Shown: in pieces, positions 1 through 8,787 of the stretch | How positions within the stretch are numbered: the first letter of the stretch is position 1 | How the letters are laid out: the number at the start of each line of letters is the position of its first letter | Origin: an uncultured Acetobacteraceae bacterium | Lineage (GTDB): Bacteria > Pseudomonadota > Alphaproteobacteria > Acetobacterales > Acetobacteraceae | Reading direction: 5' to 3' | NCBI GenBank assembly: GCA_903895595.1 | Contig: CAITUP010000081.1 | Coordinates: forward strand, 1 to 56,840 | DNA length: 56,840 nucleotides | Program-made: the position numbers and the translations under genes | Notes under the pieces: generated by a model | Databases searched by the model: none | The model's input: only the letters and a program-made list of their open reading frames with translations | What the model was told of the DNA's origin: nothing

Positions 1-66
1 CAACTCAGGCCAATGGGGTATCGCCAAAAAAACCTCGCAATTTCTACGCGCCTCAAATCGCCAGAG

Positions 67-93
67 TTGGTCGGGTCAAGCCCGACCATGACG
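67..93. repeat. REP-like palindrome, family A
   Basis: Core TGGTCGGG-TCAAG-CCCGACCA at 68-88, followed by TGACG. The same core occurs near 17.1, 17.2, 20.8 and 23.2 kb. The first bases of the window (CAACTCAGGCCAATGGG) resemble the spacer of the paired copy at 20.83-20.90 kb, so this is probably the right half of an inverted pair whose left half lies outside the window. Confidence 0.75.
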
Positions 94-236
94 ATGAAGA
101 GGTGACGACCGCCATAATGAGAACTGCTGCATTCGAGTTCGACAAATCGAGCGACGGATGCGATTCAAATACCCTCCGCGGCTCCGAATATGGATGACCG
201 TTCGCCAAGGGAGCCTTGCGGCGCCCTTTGGTTTTT

Positions 237-1163
237 CTATCCCCGACGCGCCACCACGATCAAAAACGGCGCCCCGATCAGCGCCGTCAAGACCCCCAGC
301 GGCGGGGCCTGCGGCAGAACCAGCGGCATTAGCCGCGTCGCCATGTCGGCTGCCAAAAGCAGCGCCGCGCCCCCCAGACACGCGGCCGGCAGCAGTGCCC
401 CGGGGCGCTCCCCCACGAAGGGACGCAGCAGATGCGGCACCGCCAGCCCCACGAACCCAATACCTCCGGCGACAGAAGCACTCGCCCCTGCCACCAGCGC
501 GGTGCCGATCGCGGCGTTGCGTAGCGTGCGGGATGGCGGTTGCCCCAGGCTAACAGCGGTATCCTCCCCCAGCGTCAAAGCGTCCAAACCGGGACCGAGG
601 CGCAGCAGCAGCCACACCCCCGCCAGGATCGGCGGCACCGCCAGCGCCACATGCGACAGCGTCCGGTCCTGCAACCCGCCGAGCAGCCAGAAGGTGATTT
701 CGGCCAGGGCGAAGGGGTTGGGGGCGAGCGACAGTGCCAGCGCCAACAGGGACGATGCGATCGCCGACACCGCGACCCCCGCCAGGATCAGCGACGGACC
801 CGATGGCGCTCGGCCGGCAAACGTCAGCAGCAACACCGCCCCTACCCCGGCACCCGCGAGTCCGCCCAGCGGCAGCAGCGGCGCGAAGGACGCCGCCAGT
901 CCCCAGTAGAAGACCAGCGCCGTTCCCAACCCGGCGGTTCCGGTGATTCCCAAAAGGCCCGGATCGGCCAGCCGGTTGCGCAGCGCGCCCTGCAACACCG
1001 CGCCGCTCAGTCCCAGGCCGCCGCCGATTGCCAGCCCCAGCAGCGTCCGCGGCAGGCGGATTTCCAACAATATCGCGCCATCGGGCCAAGCCAGCGTGCC
1101 ATCGCCCACCAGCAGCGACAGGACCGCCAACACGCTCGTAGCCACGCCGATCCGCCCGATCAT
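237..1163 (-). CDS. FecCD/BtuC-family ABC transporter permease
   Basis: Predicted inner-membrane permease of a cobalamin or siderophore importer, 308 aa. It is almost entirely hydrophobic, with repeated Ala/Gly/Leu-rich helices and family-typical stretches: RLPRTLLGLAIGGGLGLSG early, GADPGLLGIT-like DPGLLGITGTAG, and GIGFVGLAVPHLLR with a following loop near residue 240. Length fits the family (about 310-340 aa). I chose the ATG at 1163 because it overlaps the TGA of the upstream binding-protein gene by four bases (ATGA). The frame stays open further upstream, but that stretch is Arg/Ala-rich and lies wholly within the upstream gene. No ATP-binding subunit follows in the 236 bases left in the window. 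Substrate is inferred from the family only. Confidence 0.9.
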   Translation of the reverse strand: MIGRIGVATSVLAVLSLLVGDGTLAWPDGAILLEIRLPRTLLGLAIGGGLGLSGAVLQGALRNRLADPGLLGITGTAGLGTALVFYWGLAASFAPLLPLGGLAGAGVGAVLLLTFAGRAPSGPSLILAGVAVSAIASSLLALALSLAPNPFALAEITFWLLGGLQDRTLSHVALAVPPILAGVWLLLRLGPGLDALTLGEDTAVSLGQPPSRTLRNAAIGTALVAGASASVAGGIGFVGLAVPHLLRPFVGERPGALLPAACLGGAALLLAADMATRLMPLVLPQAPPLGVLTALIGAPFLIVVARRG

Positions 1164-1912
1164 CGCGCGAGCATCGCCACGGCCCGAGCCGACCAAGGGC
1201 CGGCGCACAACGTCAGCGCGGGTGGTAAATACCGCCGCGGAATGCTCGCCAGGACGGGCGCGCGCAGCATCTCGGTCGCCAGAGACGGAAACGTGGGCGT
1301 ATCCGGCAGGATCAGCAGATCGGGCGGGTGCCGCAGCAGCGTCTCGATCCCCATGCGCCCGCCGTTCGCGGCGTTGGTCAGGCCGGCGGCCTGGATGACC
1401 GCACCCATCGGGCCGTCCGGCCCGGCGGTGTAACCCCTCGGCTCCCACGCGATGGCGCTCGGCCGCGGACCGGGCACACCTACCGATGCCAGCGTCGCTT
1501 CCATCGCCGCGATCAGCCGCTCGGCCCGGTCTGGGACGCCCAATATATCGGCGGCTTCGCGGGTCGCACGCGCGATGCCGCCGAAATTCTCCGGCAGGTC
1601 AAGGCGCCGCACGGGAATGCCGAAGCGTTCGAGCTGCGCGACCGTGGTTTGCGCCCCATACCGAGCGGCCAAAACCAGATCTGGGTGCAGCGCTAAAACC
1701 GCCTCGGCCGCTGCTCGAATCTGAGGAAACCGCCGGGCGCCGGCTGCCACGAACGATAACGCGGGATCGCGGGCCAACGACGACAGGGCAACAATCTTCT
1801 CGGGCGCCAACAACACCAGCATCTGATCCGTACACAGGTTCAGCGACACCACCCGTTCGGCGGCCCGGACCGGGGCGGCCAACAGCAGCAGGACCGCGAT
1901 CCAGCGGATCAC
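1160..1912 (-). CDS. Periplasmic substrate-binding protein, BtuF/FhuD type
   Basis: Predicted periplasmic binding protein delivering cobalamin or a siderophore to the adjacent FecCD permease, 250 aa. A clear Sec signal peptide (MIRWIAVLLLLAAPVRAAE) is followed by the class III binding-protein start RVVSLNLCTDQMLVLL and the diagnostic LHPDLVLA segment near residue 80. A second lobe contains PDLLILPDTPTFPSL. It is about 10-20% shorter than E. coli BtuF-type proteins but looks complete. The ATG overlaps the stop of the CDF gene by four bases and its TGA overlaps the permease start, so the three genes are very likely one translationally coupled operon. Ligand identity cannot be decided from sequence. 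Confidence 0.87.
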   Translation of the reverse strand: MIRWIAVLLLLAAPVRAAERVVSLNLCTDQMLVLLAPEKIVALSSLARDPALSFVAAGARRFPQIRAAAEAVLALHPDLVLAARYGAQTTVAQLERFGIPVRRLDLPENFGGIARATREAADILGVPDRAERLIAAMEATLASVGVPGPRPSAIAWEPRGYTAGPDGPMGAVIQAAGLTNAANGGRMGIETLLRHPPDLLILPDTPTFPSLATEMLRAPVLASIPRRYLPPALTLCAGPWSARAVAMLAR

Positions 1913-2796
1913 AGCACGATCACGCCGTGCTGTTTGGCTTTCTCCTCCGGCTCGACATGGATGGTGACGACCAGATGCTCCATCTCAGCGCGTAGCGCGT
2001 CCTCGATCCGGTCGCAGATTTCGTGCGACGCGGCCACGGTCATCGATCCCGGCACGACAAGGTGGAATTCCAGGAAGGTCAAGCGGCCGGCGACACGGGT
2101 GCGCAGGTCGTGCGCCTCGATCGCGCCCGATGCGGCCCCCGCGACCAAAACGCGAATGCGATCCAGCACGGCCGGTTCGGGGGCCACATCCATCAACCCG
2201 CCGGCCGAGGAAAACACCATGTGCAAACCCGAATACAATACATAGAGTCCCGTCAGCGCCGCGATCACGGGGTCCAGCACCAGCATGCCGCTGAGGATCG
2301 CGATCGCGACCCCGGCGGCGATCCCGAGCGATGTCACCACATCCGCCATCAGATGCTTGCCGTCCGCGACCAAAGCGGGGGACCGCAACCGCCGCCCCAC
2401 CCGGCCCAGCACCAGCGACCAACCGCCGTTCACCAGCGTCGCGACGGCGTTCAACGCCAGTCCCTGCAACGGCCAGGCCAAAGGCTGCGGATTGAGCCAC
2501 ACGTGAAACGCATGGGCGAAAATGGACAAGGCGGCGACGATGATCAGCACGCCCTCGATCACGGCGGCGAAAATCTCCGCCTTGTCGTGCCCGAACGGAT
2601 GATTGGCGTCGGCGGGAATCGCGGCGAAGCGCAACGCGACCAGTGCGACGGCGCTGGCGGCCACGTTGACGATGCTTTCCAGCGCGTCCGAGTACAGCGC
2701 CGCGCTGCCGGTTACCCACCAGGCCGCGCCTTTCAATCCAAGCACCAGACAGCCCAAAGCGATGCTGCCGAGCGCGATGCTTTCTCCGCGACCCAT
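1909..2796 (-). CDS. Cation diffusion facilitator (CDF) metal exporter
   Basis: Proton-driven divalent-metal (Zn, Fe, Co, Mn or Cd) exporter of the inner membrane, 295 aa, close to the usual 290-310. Six hydrophobic segments fill residues 1-200. The TM2 signature YSDALESIVN and the TM5 motif ADGKHLMADVVTS carry the metal-site Asp and His residues, and HPFGHDKAE follows TM2. The cytoplasmic C-terminal domain (about 205-295) ends with HLVVTIHVEPEEKAKQHG, which includes the His residues usual in CDF C-terminal sites. The pattern is nearest to FieF. It overlaps the downstream binding-protein gene by four bases, an unusual pairing of an exporter with an importer. Metal specificity is unassigned. 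Confidence 0.92.
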   Translation of the reverse strand: MGRGESIALGSIALGCLVLGLKGAAWWVTGSAALYSDALESIVNVAASAVALVALRFAAIPADANHPFGHDKAEIFAAVIEGVLIIVAALSIFAHAFHVWLNPQPLAWPLQGLALNAVATLVNGGWSLVLGRVGRRLRSPALVADGKHLMADVVTSLGIAAGVAIAILSGMLVLDPVIAALTGLYVLYSGLHMVFSSAGGLMDVAPEPAVLDRIRVLVAGAASGAIEAHDLRTRVAGRLTFLEFHLVVPGSMTVAASHEICDRIEDALRAEMEHLVVTIHVEPEEKAKQHGVIVL

Positions 2797-2834
2797 GCCG
2801 GCGGTCTAGCAGATGGGCGGTGCGGCCGGAAACG

Positions 2835-4139
2835 CTATGTTCGCATCAGCCTGACGCGAAGGGGCTTCAACACGAACAGCGCCAGCACCACGACCAGAAT
2901 ATTGGCGGCGGCCGCGATCAGGAACACGGTGCCCCAACTGCCGGTCGCGCCCTTCAGCACGTTGGCGAACGGCACCAGGAAGGCCGAGGTGCCTTTCGCG
3001 GTGTACAGCATAGCGGCGTTGGTGGTGGCGTATTTCGGGCCGAACGTATCGGTGCAGGTGGAAGGGAACAGCGAGAAAATCTCCCCCCAAGTGAAGAAGA
3101 TCAGCCCGGCGCACAGCACGAACATCCAGGGGGAGCCGCCGATCCAGGCCAGCAGCCCGTAGCTGGCGGCTCCCAGGGTAAAGGCAATGGCCATCGTCGC
3201 TTCCCGCCCGATACGGTCCGACACGGCGCCGAAGAAGGGGCGGGCGAAGCCGTTCAACACATTGTCCACCACCAGCGCGACGCTGAGGGTCGTGGCGCCG
3301 AAGAAAATCGCGGTGTTGGAGATGCCGTAGTCCTTGGCGATCGGGGCAAGCTGCGCGGTGGCCATCAGGCCGCTGGCAGACACCATCGTGAACATGACGT
3401 ACATCAGCCAGAAGATCGGCGACCGCAGGACCTGGCCGGGGGAGAAGCTACGGACGGATTGCTTGACAACCGAGGACGGAGCTTGCGGCAGCACCACGGT
3501 CTGGGTCGGCCCCCGCAACACCTGCGACACCGCCAGCAGCACCAGCCCCTGACCGATCCCGAACCAGAGGAAGGCCGACGCATAGCCCTCGGAAGCGATC
3601 AGGATACGGATCGGAATCACGGTCACCGCCGCACCGGCCCCAAAACCGGCGGCGGTCAACCCAACCGCCAAGCCCCGCCGGTCGGGAAACCACTTCACGG
3701 CGTTGCCGACGCAGGTGGCATAGATCGCCCCGGCGCCCGTGCCGGAAATCGCCGCACCCGCGTAGAGCAGAGGCAGCGACTCAGCGACGCCGTTGATCGC
3801 CCAGCCGATCCCGACCAGCAACCCGCCGAACGCCACCGTGGTCCTCGGCCCGCTCAATGGCCCCAGGCGATCGACCCAGGCGCCCGCGGCGGGGGTCAGC
3901 CAGGTCTCGGTCGCGATGAAAATGCTGAAAGCCCACTGTATCCCGGCGATATCCCAGCCACGGGCCTGATGCATGGGATCGACGAAGAGCGTCCACGCGT
4001 ATTGCAGGTTGGCGATCAGCGCCATGCACAGCACGCCCAGCCATAGCTGAACCCACCGTCCAGCTGGCGGCGTTACGGTCGTAGTGGAGATCGAGACGGT
4101 GACTCCCTGTGGGTTCTTGTTCTTCGGTCCCCACGCCAT
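2835..4139 (-). CDS. MFS transporter, oxalate/formate antiporter (OFA) family
   Basis: Twelve-helix major facilitator of 434 aa, predicted to exchange or take up small carboxylates (oxalate, formate or similar). Evidence: N-terminal half with NLQYAWTLFVDPM and the loop WFPDRRGLAVGLTAAGFGAGA, which is typical of the OFA family, plus the second-half signature RPFFGAVSDRIGREATM. A polar loop near residue 220 separates the halves. The start ATG has only a weak ribosome-binding site. It lies 25 bases downstream of the cytochrome c gene and 38 upstream of the CDF gene on the same strand, so it may be in one transcript with them. Substrate is not determinable from sequence. Confidence 0.85.
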   Translation of the reverse strand: MAWGPKNKNPQGVTVSISTTTVTPPAGRWVQLWLGVLCMALIANLQYAWTLFVDPMHQARGWDIAGIQWAFSIFIATETWLTPAAGAWVDRLGPLSGPRTTVAFGGLLVGIGWAINGVAESLPLLYAGAAISGTGAGAIYATCVGNAVKWFPDRRGLAVGLTAAGFGAGAAVTVIPIRILIASEGYASAFLWFGIGQGLVLLAVSQVLRGPTQTVVLPQAPSSVVKQSVRSFSPGQVLRSPIFWLMYVMFTMVSASGLMATAQLAPIAKDYGISNTAIFFGATTLSVALVVDNVLNGFARPFFGAVSDRIGREATMAIAFTLGAASYGLLAWIGGSPWMFVLCAGLIFFTWGEIFSLFPSTCTDTFGPKYATTNAAMLYTAKGTSAFLVPFANVLKGATGSWGTVFLIAAAANILVVVLALFVLKPLRVRLMRT

Positions 4140-4164
4140 AGCGCAGCAACCCGCGCGCTGTCCC

Positions 4165-5019
4165 CTAATTCTTCACGGGTTTGAGAGTCCGCAAATAAGC
4201 GACCAGAGCATTCATGTCGTCGTCCCGCATTGTCTTGTACCAGTCGAACGCCATCAACCGCACGAGTTGCCGCCCATCCGGCCGCACCCCAGTACGCAGC
4301 GTGGCCTTGACCTGCGCGTCGGTCCAGCGCGCCATCCCGTCCGGATTGGCGCGTGTCAGGTTGGGGGAGAGCAACACGCCCCCCGCCGGCGCCGGCAATT
4401 CCCGTCCGCCAGCCCCGAGATGCGCCTCATCCAGGCGCCCCTTCACACGCGGCGTGTGGCATTCCAGGCAATGGCCTACGGTAGCGAGGTAGCGGCCGTA
4501 ACCCACTTGGTTTTGCCGAGGCACATCCGGCACGTGCGTAACCGGCGGACCGTAAGCCGGCGGTAATGGGATGTTGAACTTCGATTTTTCTACCGCGTGC
4601 CGCACGGGGGGCGCCGAGCGCAAGGCCGCGACGATGGCTCGCACGTCGCTGTCGGACATGTCGCGATAGAACTCGATCGGCATCGGCGGCCCGATGATGG
4701 AACCATCCGGCCGCTTACCCTCCCGGATCGCCGCGACGATCTGGGTGTCCGTCCAGGCCCCGATCCCAGTTTCCCGGTCCGGCGTGATGTTCGGGGCGAC
4801 CGCTCGGAATTCCGGCAATTCGATCGCGAAGCCGCCCGCGAGTTCCTGCCCGGGTATAACCTCGCCTTGCGGACCCCGGGTCGCATGGCAATTGCCGCAG
4901 GCTACGATGCCGTTCAGCAAATAGCGCCCGCGCGCGATGTCGCCGCCATCCGCCAGCACCGGACCGGCAAACACCGCCAGTCCCAAGGCCACCGCCATGC
5001 CCCACACCGATCCGCGCAT
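4165..5019 (-). CDS. Dihaem c-type cytochrome
   Basis: Periplasmic electron carrier of 284 aa with two covalent haem c sites. A Sec signal peptide (about residues 1-23, ending VLADG) precedes domain 1 with CGNCH near residue 41 and domain 2 with CLECH near residue 185. Each domain has a downstream segment suited to an axial Met (GPPMP near 112, RLMAFDW near 260). The order of two cytochrome domains resembles the cytochrome subunits of periplasmic dehydrogenases (gluconate or alcohol dehydrogenase type), but those usually have three haems and a membrane anchor, and no dehydrogenase is adjacent. Its partner is therefore unknown. First gene of a same-strand run leading into the MFS carrier. Confidence 0.9.
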   Translation of the reverse strand: MRGSVWGMAVALGLAVFAGPVLADGGDIARGRYLLNGIVACGNCHATRGPQGEVIPGQELAGGFAIELPEFRAVAPNITPDRETGIGAWTDTQIVAAIREGKRPDGSIIGPPMPIEFYRDMSDSDVRAIVAALRSAPPVRHAVEKSKFNIPLPPAYGPPVTHVPDVPRQNQVGYGRYLATVGHCLECHTPRVKGRLDEAHLGAGGRELPAPAGGVLLSPNLTRANPDGMARWTDAQVKATLRTGVRPDGRQLVRLMAFDWYKTMRDDDMNALVAYLRTLKPVKN

Positions 5020-5088
5020 ACCGCCCTCCCGAAACCGCCGCCGAATGGGCGGTTTTTATGGGATCGGGCGGCGACATGGCAACCGGTC

Positions 5089-5568
5089 TCAGACCGGCAT
5101 CATGTGCATACAATCGCCGCGCCGGCCGGCGCGGAACAGGAATTCAACCAAATGGCCGATCTCAGGCAATACACGCGATTTGGTGACGCCGGTGAGGTTC
5201 CACAGCTCCTCGACCGCATCCACGGCACCAACGAGGCCGGGCTCATTCCCGGTCAGCATCAGGATCGGCAGGCCGGGATCGTGATCGGCCACCTGCATCA
5301 TCACGTGGCACCCGTCCTGCCCACGCCCCTCCAGCTCCGCGATCACCGCCATCGGACGATGCCGCCGCAGCATCGGACCGACCGGGATGTCCGTCGGCAC
5401 GATCTCGACCCCGAAACCCAAAAATTCGCAGATATTATCGAGCACGGAACCGACTTCGGTATTATCGCTGACCACCACGACCACGGCCTCGCAAGCGACA
5501 ACGGCCTGGGTGGCTATTTCGATTGGGGTGAAACTATCTGGGATCACAATCGTATTGACATGGGTCAT
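5089..5568 (-). CDS. Degenerate response-regulator receiver protein
   Basis: Single-domain, CheY-like protein of 159 aa, presumably cytoplasmic. Receiver-type alternation is visible: beta-1 ACEAVVVVVSDN, beta-3 PMAVIAELEGRGQDG, beta-4 LPILMLTGNEPG. At the beta-3 end, where receivers carry the phosphorylated Asp (ILDLxxPxxDG), this protein has Glu (IAELEGRGQDG). The usual Lys after beta-5 also seems missing. It is therefore probably not phosphorylated, or is locked in a phospho-mimic state. Start ATG at 5568 is chosen because GAGAGG lies just upstream and the receiver fold starts soon after. The gene is divergent from the amidohydrolase at 5811 and no kinase is adjacent. Function unknown. Confidence 0.7.
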   Translation of the reverse strand: MTHVNTIVIPDSFTPIEIATQAVVACEAVVVVVSDNTEVGSVLDNICEFLGFGVEIVPTDIPVGPMLRRHRPMAVIAELEGRGQDGCHVMMQVADHDPGLPILMLTGNEPGLVGAVDAVEELWNLTGVTKSRVLPEIGHLVEFLFRAGRRGDCMHMMPV

Positions 5569-5810
5569 GGCAGCCTCTCGGGTTCGGAATGATCGCCTCT
5601 GGTGACAGGAGTGTGTTCCGAACCGGCCGCGCGCTACAGACCCGTCAGCGTGAATTGCGCTCACGGTTCCGTGAATTATCGTTAAATGGGTCATTCAGGG
5701 GTTTACGGCGCTGCCTTCCCGGTCGCGGCGCCGAGTCGCGTCCAACAGCTTGCGGTTTCGCGCCTATAGGCGGAAACTGGCCTCAACCAGTTTCATAGGG
5801 AGCGACGCCC

Positions 5811-7532
5811 ATGTCCAGCGCATACGATCTCGTCATCCGCGGCGGTACCATCATGGATGGCAACGGCGGCACCCCATACATCGGCGACGTCGCGGTCAAG
5901 GACGGCAAAATAGCCGCCGTCGGCACCGTTACCGGCTCCGGCGCCGAGGAAATAGATGCCAAGGGTCTGGCCGTCACCCCCGGCTTCGTGGACATCCATA
6001 CCCATTACGACGGTCAGGCGATGTGGGACTCCCACCTCGCGCCGTCGTCCTGGCACGGCGTCACCACCGTGGTCATGGGCAATTGCGGCGTCGGTTTCGC
6101 CCCTGTCCGTCCCGACACGCGCGAAAAAGTCATCGCGCTGATGGAGGGCGTGGAAGACCTGCCCGGCCCCTGCCTGAACGAAGGCCTCGCCTTCGACTGG
6201 GAAACATTCGGCGAGTACCTCGCCGCGCTCGGCCGCCGCAAACACGACATCGATTTCTGCGCGCTGCTGCCGCACGCCCCGATGCGCGTCTATGTCATGG
6301 GCGATCGTGCCATGGCGCTGGAGGACGCAAACCAGGAAGACATCGCCCGCATGCGCGAACTCACCGCCGAGGCGGTGCGCGCCGGCGCCTGGGGTTTCTC
6401 CACATCGCGGACCATCGCGCACAAAACCCTGGCGGGCGACCCGCACCCGGGCCTGCGTGCCGCCGAGAACGAACTGATGGGGATCGCGCTCGGCCTGAAG
6501 GACGCGGGCTGGGGCATGATCGAGATGACGTCCGACTGGAACACCCCCGACCCGGCGACCGAGTTCGCCATGGTCCGCCGCATCATGGAAGCGAGCGGCC
6601 GGCCGCTGGTGTTCTCCATCAACCAGCGCCACGATCGGACCGAGGCCTGGAAGGACCTGTTGTCGCTGTCCGGCCAAGCCTACGCCGACGGCCTGAACAT
6701 CCGCTGCGTCGCGCCCCCGCGCCCGATCGGCGCGCTGCTCGGCCTCACCGGATCGCAGAACCCGTTCATGGGCACCCGCACCTACCGGTCCATCGCGCAT
6801 CTGCCGCTGGAGGAACGCGTCGCGAAGATGCAGGACCCCGCGATCAAGGCCGCGATCGTTTCGGAGGACCCGAAGGAATTCAACACCTGGTCGCTGTTCG
6901 AACGCGTCGGCTTCGCGCGCATGTTCCGCTTCGCCGATCCGTTGAACTACACGCCTGCGCGCGAGGATTCGATCACCGCCATCGCCGCACGCGAGGGACG
7001 CACGGCGGAGGATGTCGCCTACGACATGCTGATCGAGGACGGCGGCAAGAACTTCATCTTTGCCTGCATCGTGAACTACGCGAACTACGACATGGAAGCG
7101 GTGAAGACCATGTACGCCGAACAGCATGTCATCCCCGGCCTGTCGGACGGTGGCGCGCACGTGGCGTTCATCTCCGACGCGTCGTTCCCGACGTTCCTGT
7201 TCAGCTACTGGGGCCGGGATCGGGAAGACGGGCGGATGCCGCTGCACGATCTGGTACGCCGCCAGACGAAAGTGCCCGCGACGTTCGCCGGATTGACGGA
7301 CCGTGGCGTCCTGGCGCCGGGGATGAAGGCGGATATCAACGTCATCGACTTCGACCGGTTGGGACTGGAGCGGCCGGAGATGGTCGTAGACCTGCCGGCC
7401 GGCGGGCGTCGTTTGATGCAGAAGGCTCGGGGGTATGTCGCGACCGTGAAGGCCGGGCAGGTGACGTACCGGGATGGGGTTGCCACGGGGGCGCTGCCGG
7501 GTGGGTTGGTGCGGCGGGAATTGGTGGGATAG
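5811..7532 (+). CDS. N-acyl-D-amino-acid deacylase-type amidohydrolase
   Basis: Predicted zinc-dependent amidohydrolase of the D-aminoacylase/dihydroorotase-like group, 573 aa, cytoplasmic. It starts with the beta-sandwich pattern YDLVIRGGTIMDGNGG, then the metal motif DIHTHYD (His63, His65) and the D-aminoacylase-type Cys in GNCGVGF (Cys92). The late catalytic Asp is in GLSDGGAH near residue 448, and the C-terminal sandwich contains GVLAPGMKADINVIDFDRL. At 573 aa it is longer than the D-aminoacylases (about 480 aa) and resembles a large set of uncharacterised amidohydrolases given the same name, so the substrate is uncertain. Upstream AGGGAGCGACGCCC gives a ribosome-binding site. It converges on the thiolase across a strong hairpin. 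Confidence 0.85.
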   Translation: MSSAYDLVIRGGTIMDGNGGTPYIGDVAVKDGKIAAVGTVTGSGAEEIDAKGLAVTPGFVDIHTHYDGQAMWDSHLAPSSWHGVTTVVMGNCGVGFAPVRPDTREKVIALMEGVEDLPGPCLNEGLAFDWETFGEYLAALGRRKHDIDFCALLPHAPMRVYVMGDRAMALEDANQEDIARMRELTAEAVRAGAWGFSTSRTIAHKTLAGDPHPGLRAAENELMGIALGLKDAGWGMIEMTSDWNTPDPATEFAMVRRIMEASGRPLVFSINQRHDRTEAWKDLLSLSGQAYADGLNIRCVAPPRPIGALLGLTGSQNPFMGTRTYRSIAHLPLEERVAKMQDPAIKAAIVSEDPKEFNTWSLFERVGFARMFRFADPLNYTPAREDSITAIAAREGRTAEDVAYDMLIEDGGKNFIFACIVNYANYDMEAVKTMYAEQHVIPGLSDGGAHVAFISDASFPTFLFSYWGRDREDGRMPLHDLVRRQTKVPATFAGLTDRGVLAPGMKADINVIDFDRLGLERPEMVVDLPAGGRRLMQKARGYVATVKAGQVTYRDGVATGALPGGLVRRELVG

Positions 7533-7599
7533 GCGAGCCGAGGGCGAATAGCCTCGCAAGGATACATCGTAGCGATCCTGCTATCGCGCTGACATGAAC

Positions 7600-7626
7600 A
7601 GGCGGGGGTTTGTTTTGCCCCCGCCT
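7600..7626. terminator. Strong hairpin between convergent genes
   Basis: Perfect 9-base arms AGGCGGGGG and CCCCCGCCT around a 9-base loop TTTGTTTTG, placed between the convergent ends of the amidohydrolase and thiolase genes. No T-run follows on either strand, so it may act as a bidirectional transcript end or mRNA stabiliser rather than a classical intrinsic terminator. Confidence 0.6.
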
Positions 7627-7635
7627 CCCGTCATT

Positions 7636-8787
7636 TCACCCCAACCGCTCGATAATCGTGACATTCGCCGTCCCACCGCCCTCGCACATCGCCTGTAGCC
7701 CGAACCGTCCGCCGGTGCGTTCCAATTCATGCAGCATCGTCGTCATGATCCGCGCCCCGGTCGCCCCGATCGGGTGCCCAAGCGAAATGCCGCCGCCGTT
7801 GGGGTTCAGACGTTCGTGTGTCACCGGCGTCTCCGCCAGCAAGGCCATGGGGACGGACGCGAAGGCCTCGTTGCACTCCACGATGTCCAGATCGTCCCAT
7901 CGCAGGCCGGAGCGCTGCATCGCCCGCTTTGTCGCCGGGATAGGGGCGGTGAGCATCATGATGGGGTCGTCGCCCATGACGCTCATATGGTGGATGCGTG
8001 CCCGAGGGGTCAGGCCGTAGCGTTTCAACGCGGCCTCCGACACGATCAACACCGCCGCCGCCGCGTCGCAGGTTTGGCTGGACACCGCCGCTGTCAGCAG
8101 CGGGAAGCCCGGCAGCGGCTGCAACGCCGCCATTTTCTCCAGCGAGGAGGCGCGCGGGGTTTCATCCCGCGTCACGCCGTTCAGGGGGACGATTTCGCGG
8201 TCGAAGCGGCCCTCGGCCTGTGCGGCCAAAGCGCGGTTGTTGCTCTCCAGCGCGAAGATTTCCATGGCTTCGCGGGTAAAGCCCCATTTTTCGGCGATCA
8301 TCGAGGCGCCGCGGAACTGCGATACCTCCTGCGTGCCGAAGCGGGCGACCCAGCCCTCGCTGCCCAGGAACGGATCGCCGAGGCCCAACGGCGCCGCCGC
8401 CCCGAACGCATAACCGATGGGAATCTGCGACATCGTCTGCACGCCGCCGGCGATGACGACGTCCTGGGTGCCGCTCATGACCGCCTGCGCGGCGAAATGG
8501 ATCGCCTGTTGGGACGACCCGCACATGCGGTCGATCGTCACGCCCGGCACCGTCAGCGGCAGCCCGGCCGCGAGCCAGCAGGTGCGCGCTATATTAAAGG
8601 ACAACGGCCCGACGGCGTCGATGGCACCGAACACGACGTCGTCGTAGTCCTCGGCCGGGATCGCGTTGCGGTCCACGATGTTGCGCAGCACGTGGCCGCC
8701 GAGATCGGCCGGATGCACCTGCGCCAACCCGCCGCGACGGCGGCCGGTGGGGGTGCGGATGGCGTCGACGATATAGGCCTGGGTCAT
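7636..8787 (-). CDS. Thiolase family acetyl-CoA acyltransferase
   Basis: Catalyses thiolytic cleavage of 3-oxoacyl-CoA or the reverse condensation of acyl-CoAs; cytoplasmic, 383 aa, normal length for the family. The nucleophilic Cys89 lies in TIDRMCGSSQQA, the C-terminal signature is NPNGGGISLGHPIGATGARI with the catalytic His, and the second Cys is in AMCEGGGTANV. CNEAFA is also present. The ATG overlaps the stop of the upstream hotdog thioesterase by four bases (ATGA), which ties both to acyl-CoA turnover. Whether it is degradative (FadA-like) or biosynthetic (PhaA-like) cannot be told from sequence. Confidence 0.93.
   Translation of the reverse strand: MTQAYIVDAIRTPTGRRRGGLAQVHPADLGGHVLRNIVDRNAIPAEDYDDVVFGAIDAVGPLSFNIARTCWLAAGLPLTVPGVTIDRMCGSSQQAIHFAAQAVMSGTQDVVIAGGVQTMSQIPIGYAFGAAAPLGLGDPFLGSEGWVARFGTQEVSQFRGASMIAEKWGFTREAMEIFALESNNRALAAQAEGRFDREIVPLNGVTRDETPRASSLEKMAALQPLPGFPLLTAAVSSQTCDAAAAVLIVSEAALKRYGLTPRARIHHMSVMGDDPIMMLTAPIPATKRAMQRSGLRWDDLDIVECNEAFASVPMALLAETPVTHERLNPNGGGISLGHPIGATGARIMTTMLHELERTGGRFGLQAMCEGGGTANVTIIERLG

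Noticed and set aside
1-236. Missing ATP-binding gene of the FecCD importer at the left edge
   Set aside because: No frame here has Walker motifs; the stretch holds a REP-like palindrome and a small hairpin (CCAAGGGAG...CCCTTTGG then TTTTT) oriented for the plus strand, where no gene ends.
1913-2834. Cobalamin riboswitch for the BtuF-like gene
   Set aside because: The gene overlaps the CDF coding region with no leader, and no B12-box-like sequence was seen before the CDF or MFS starts.
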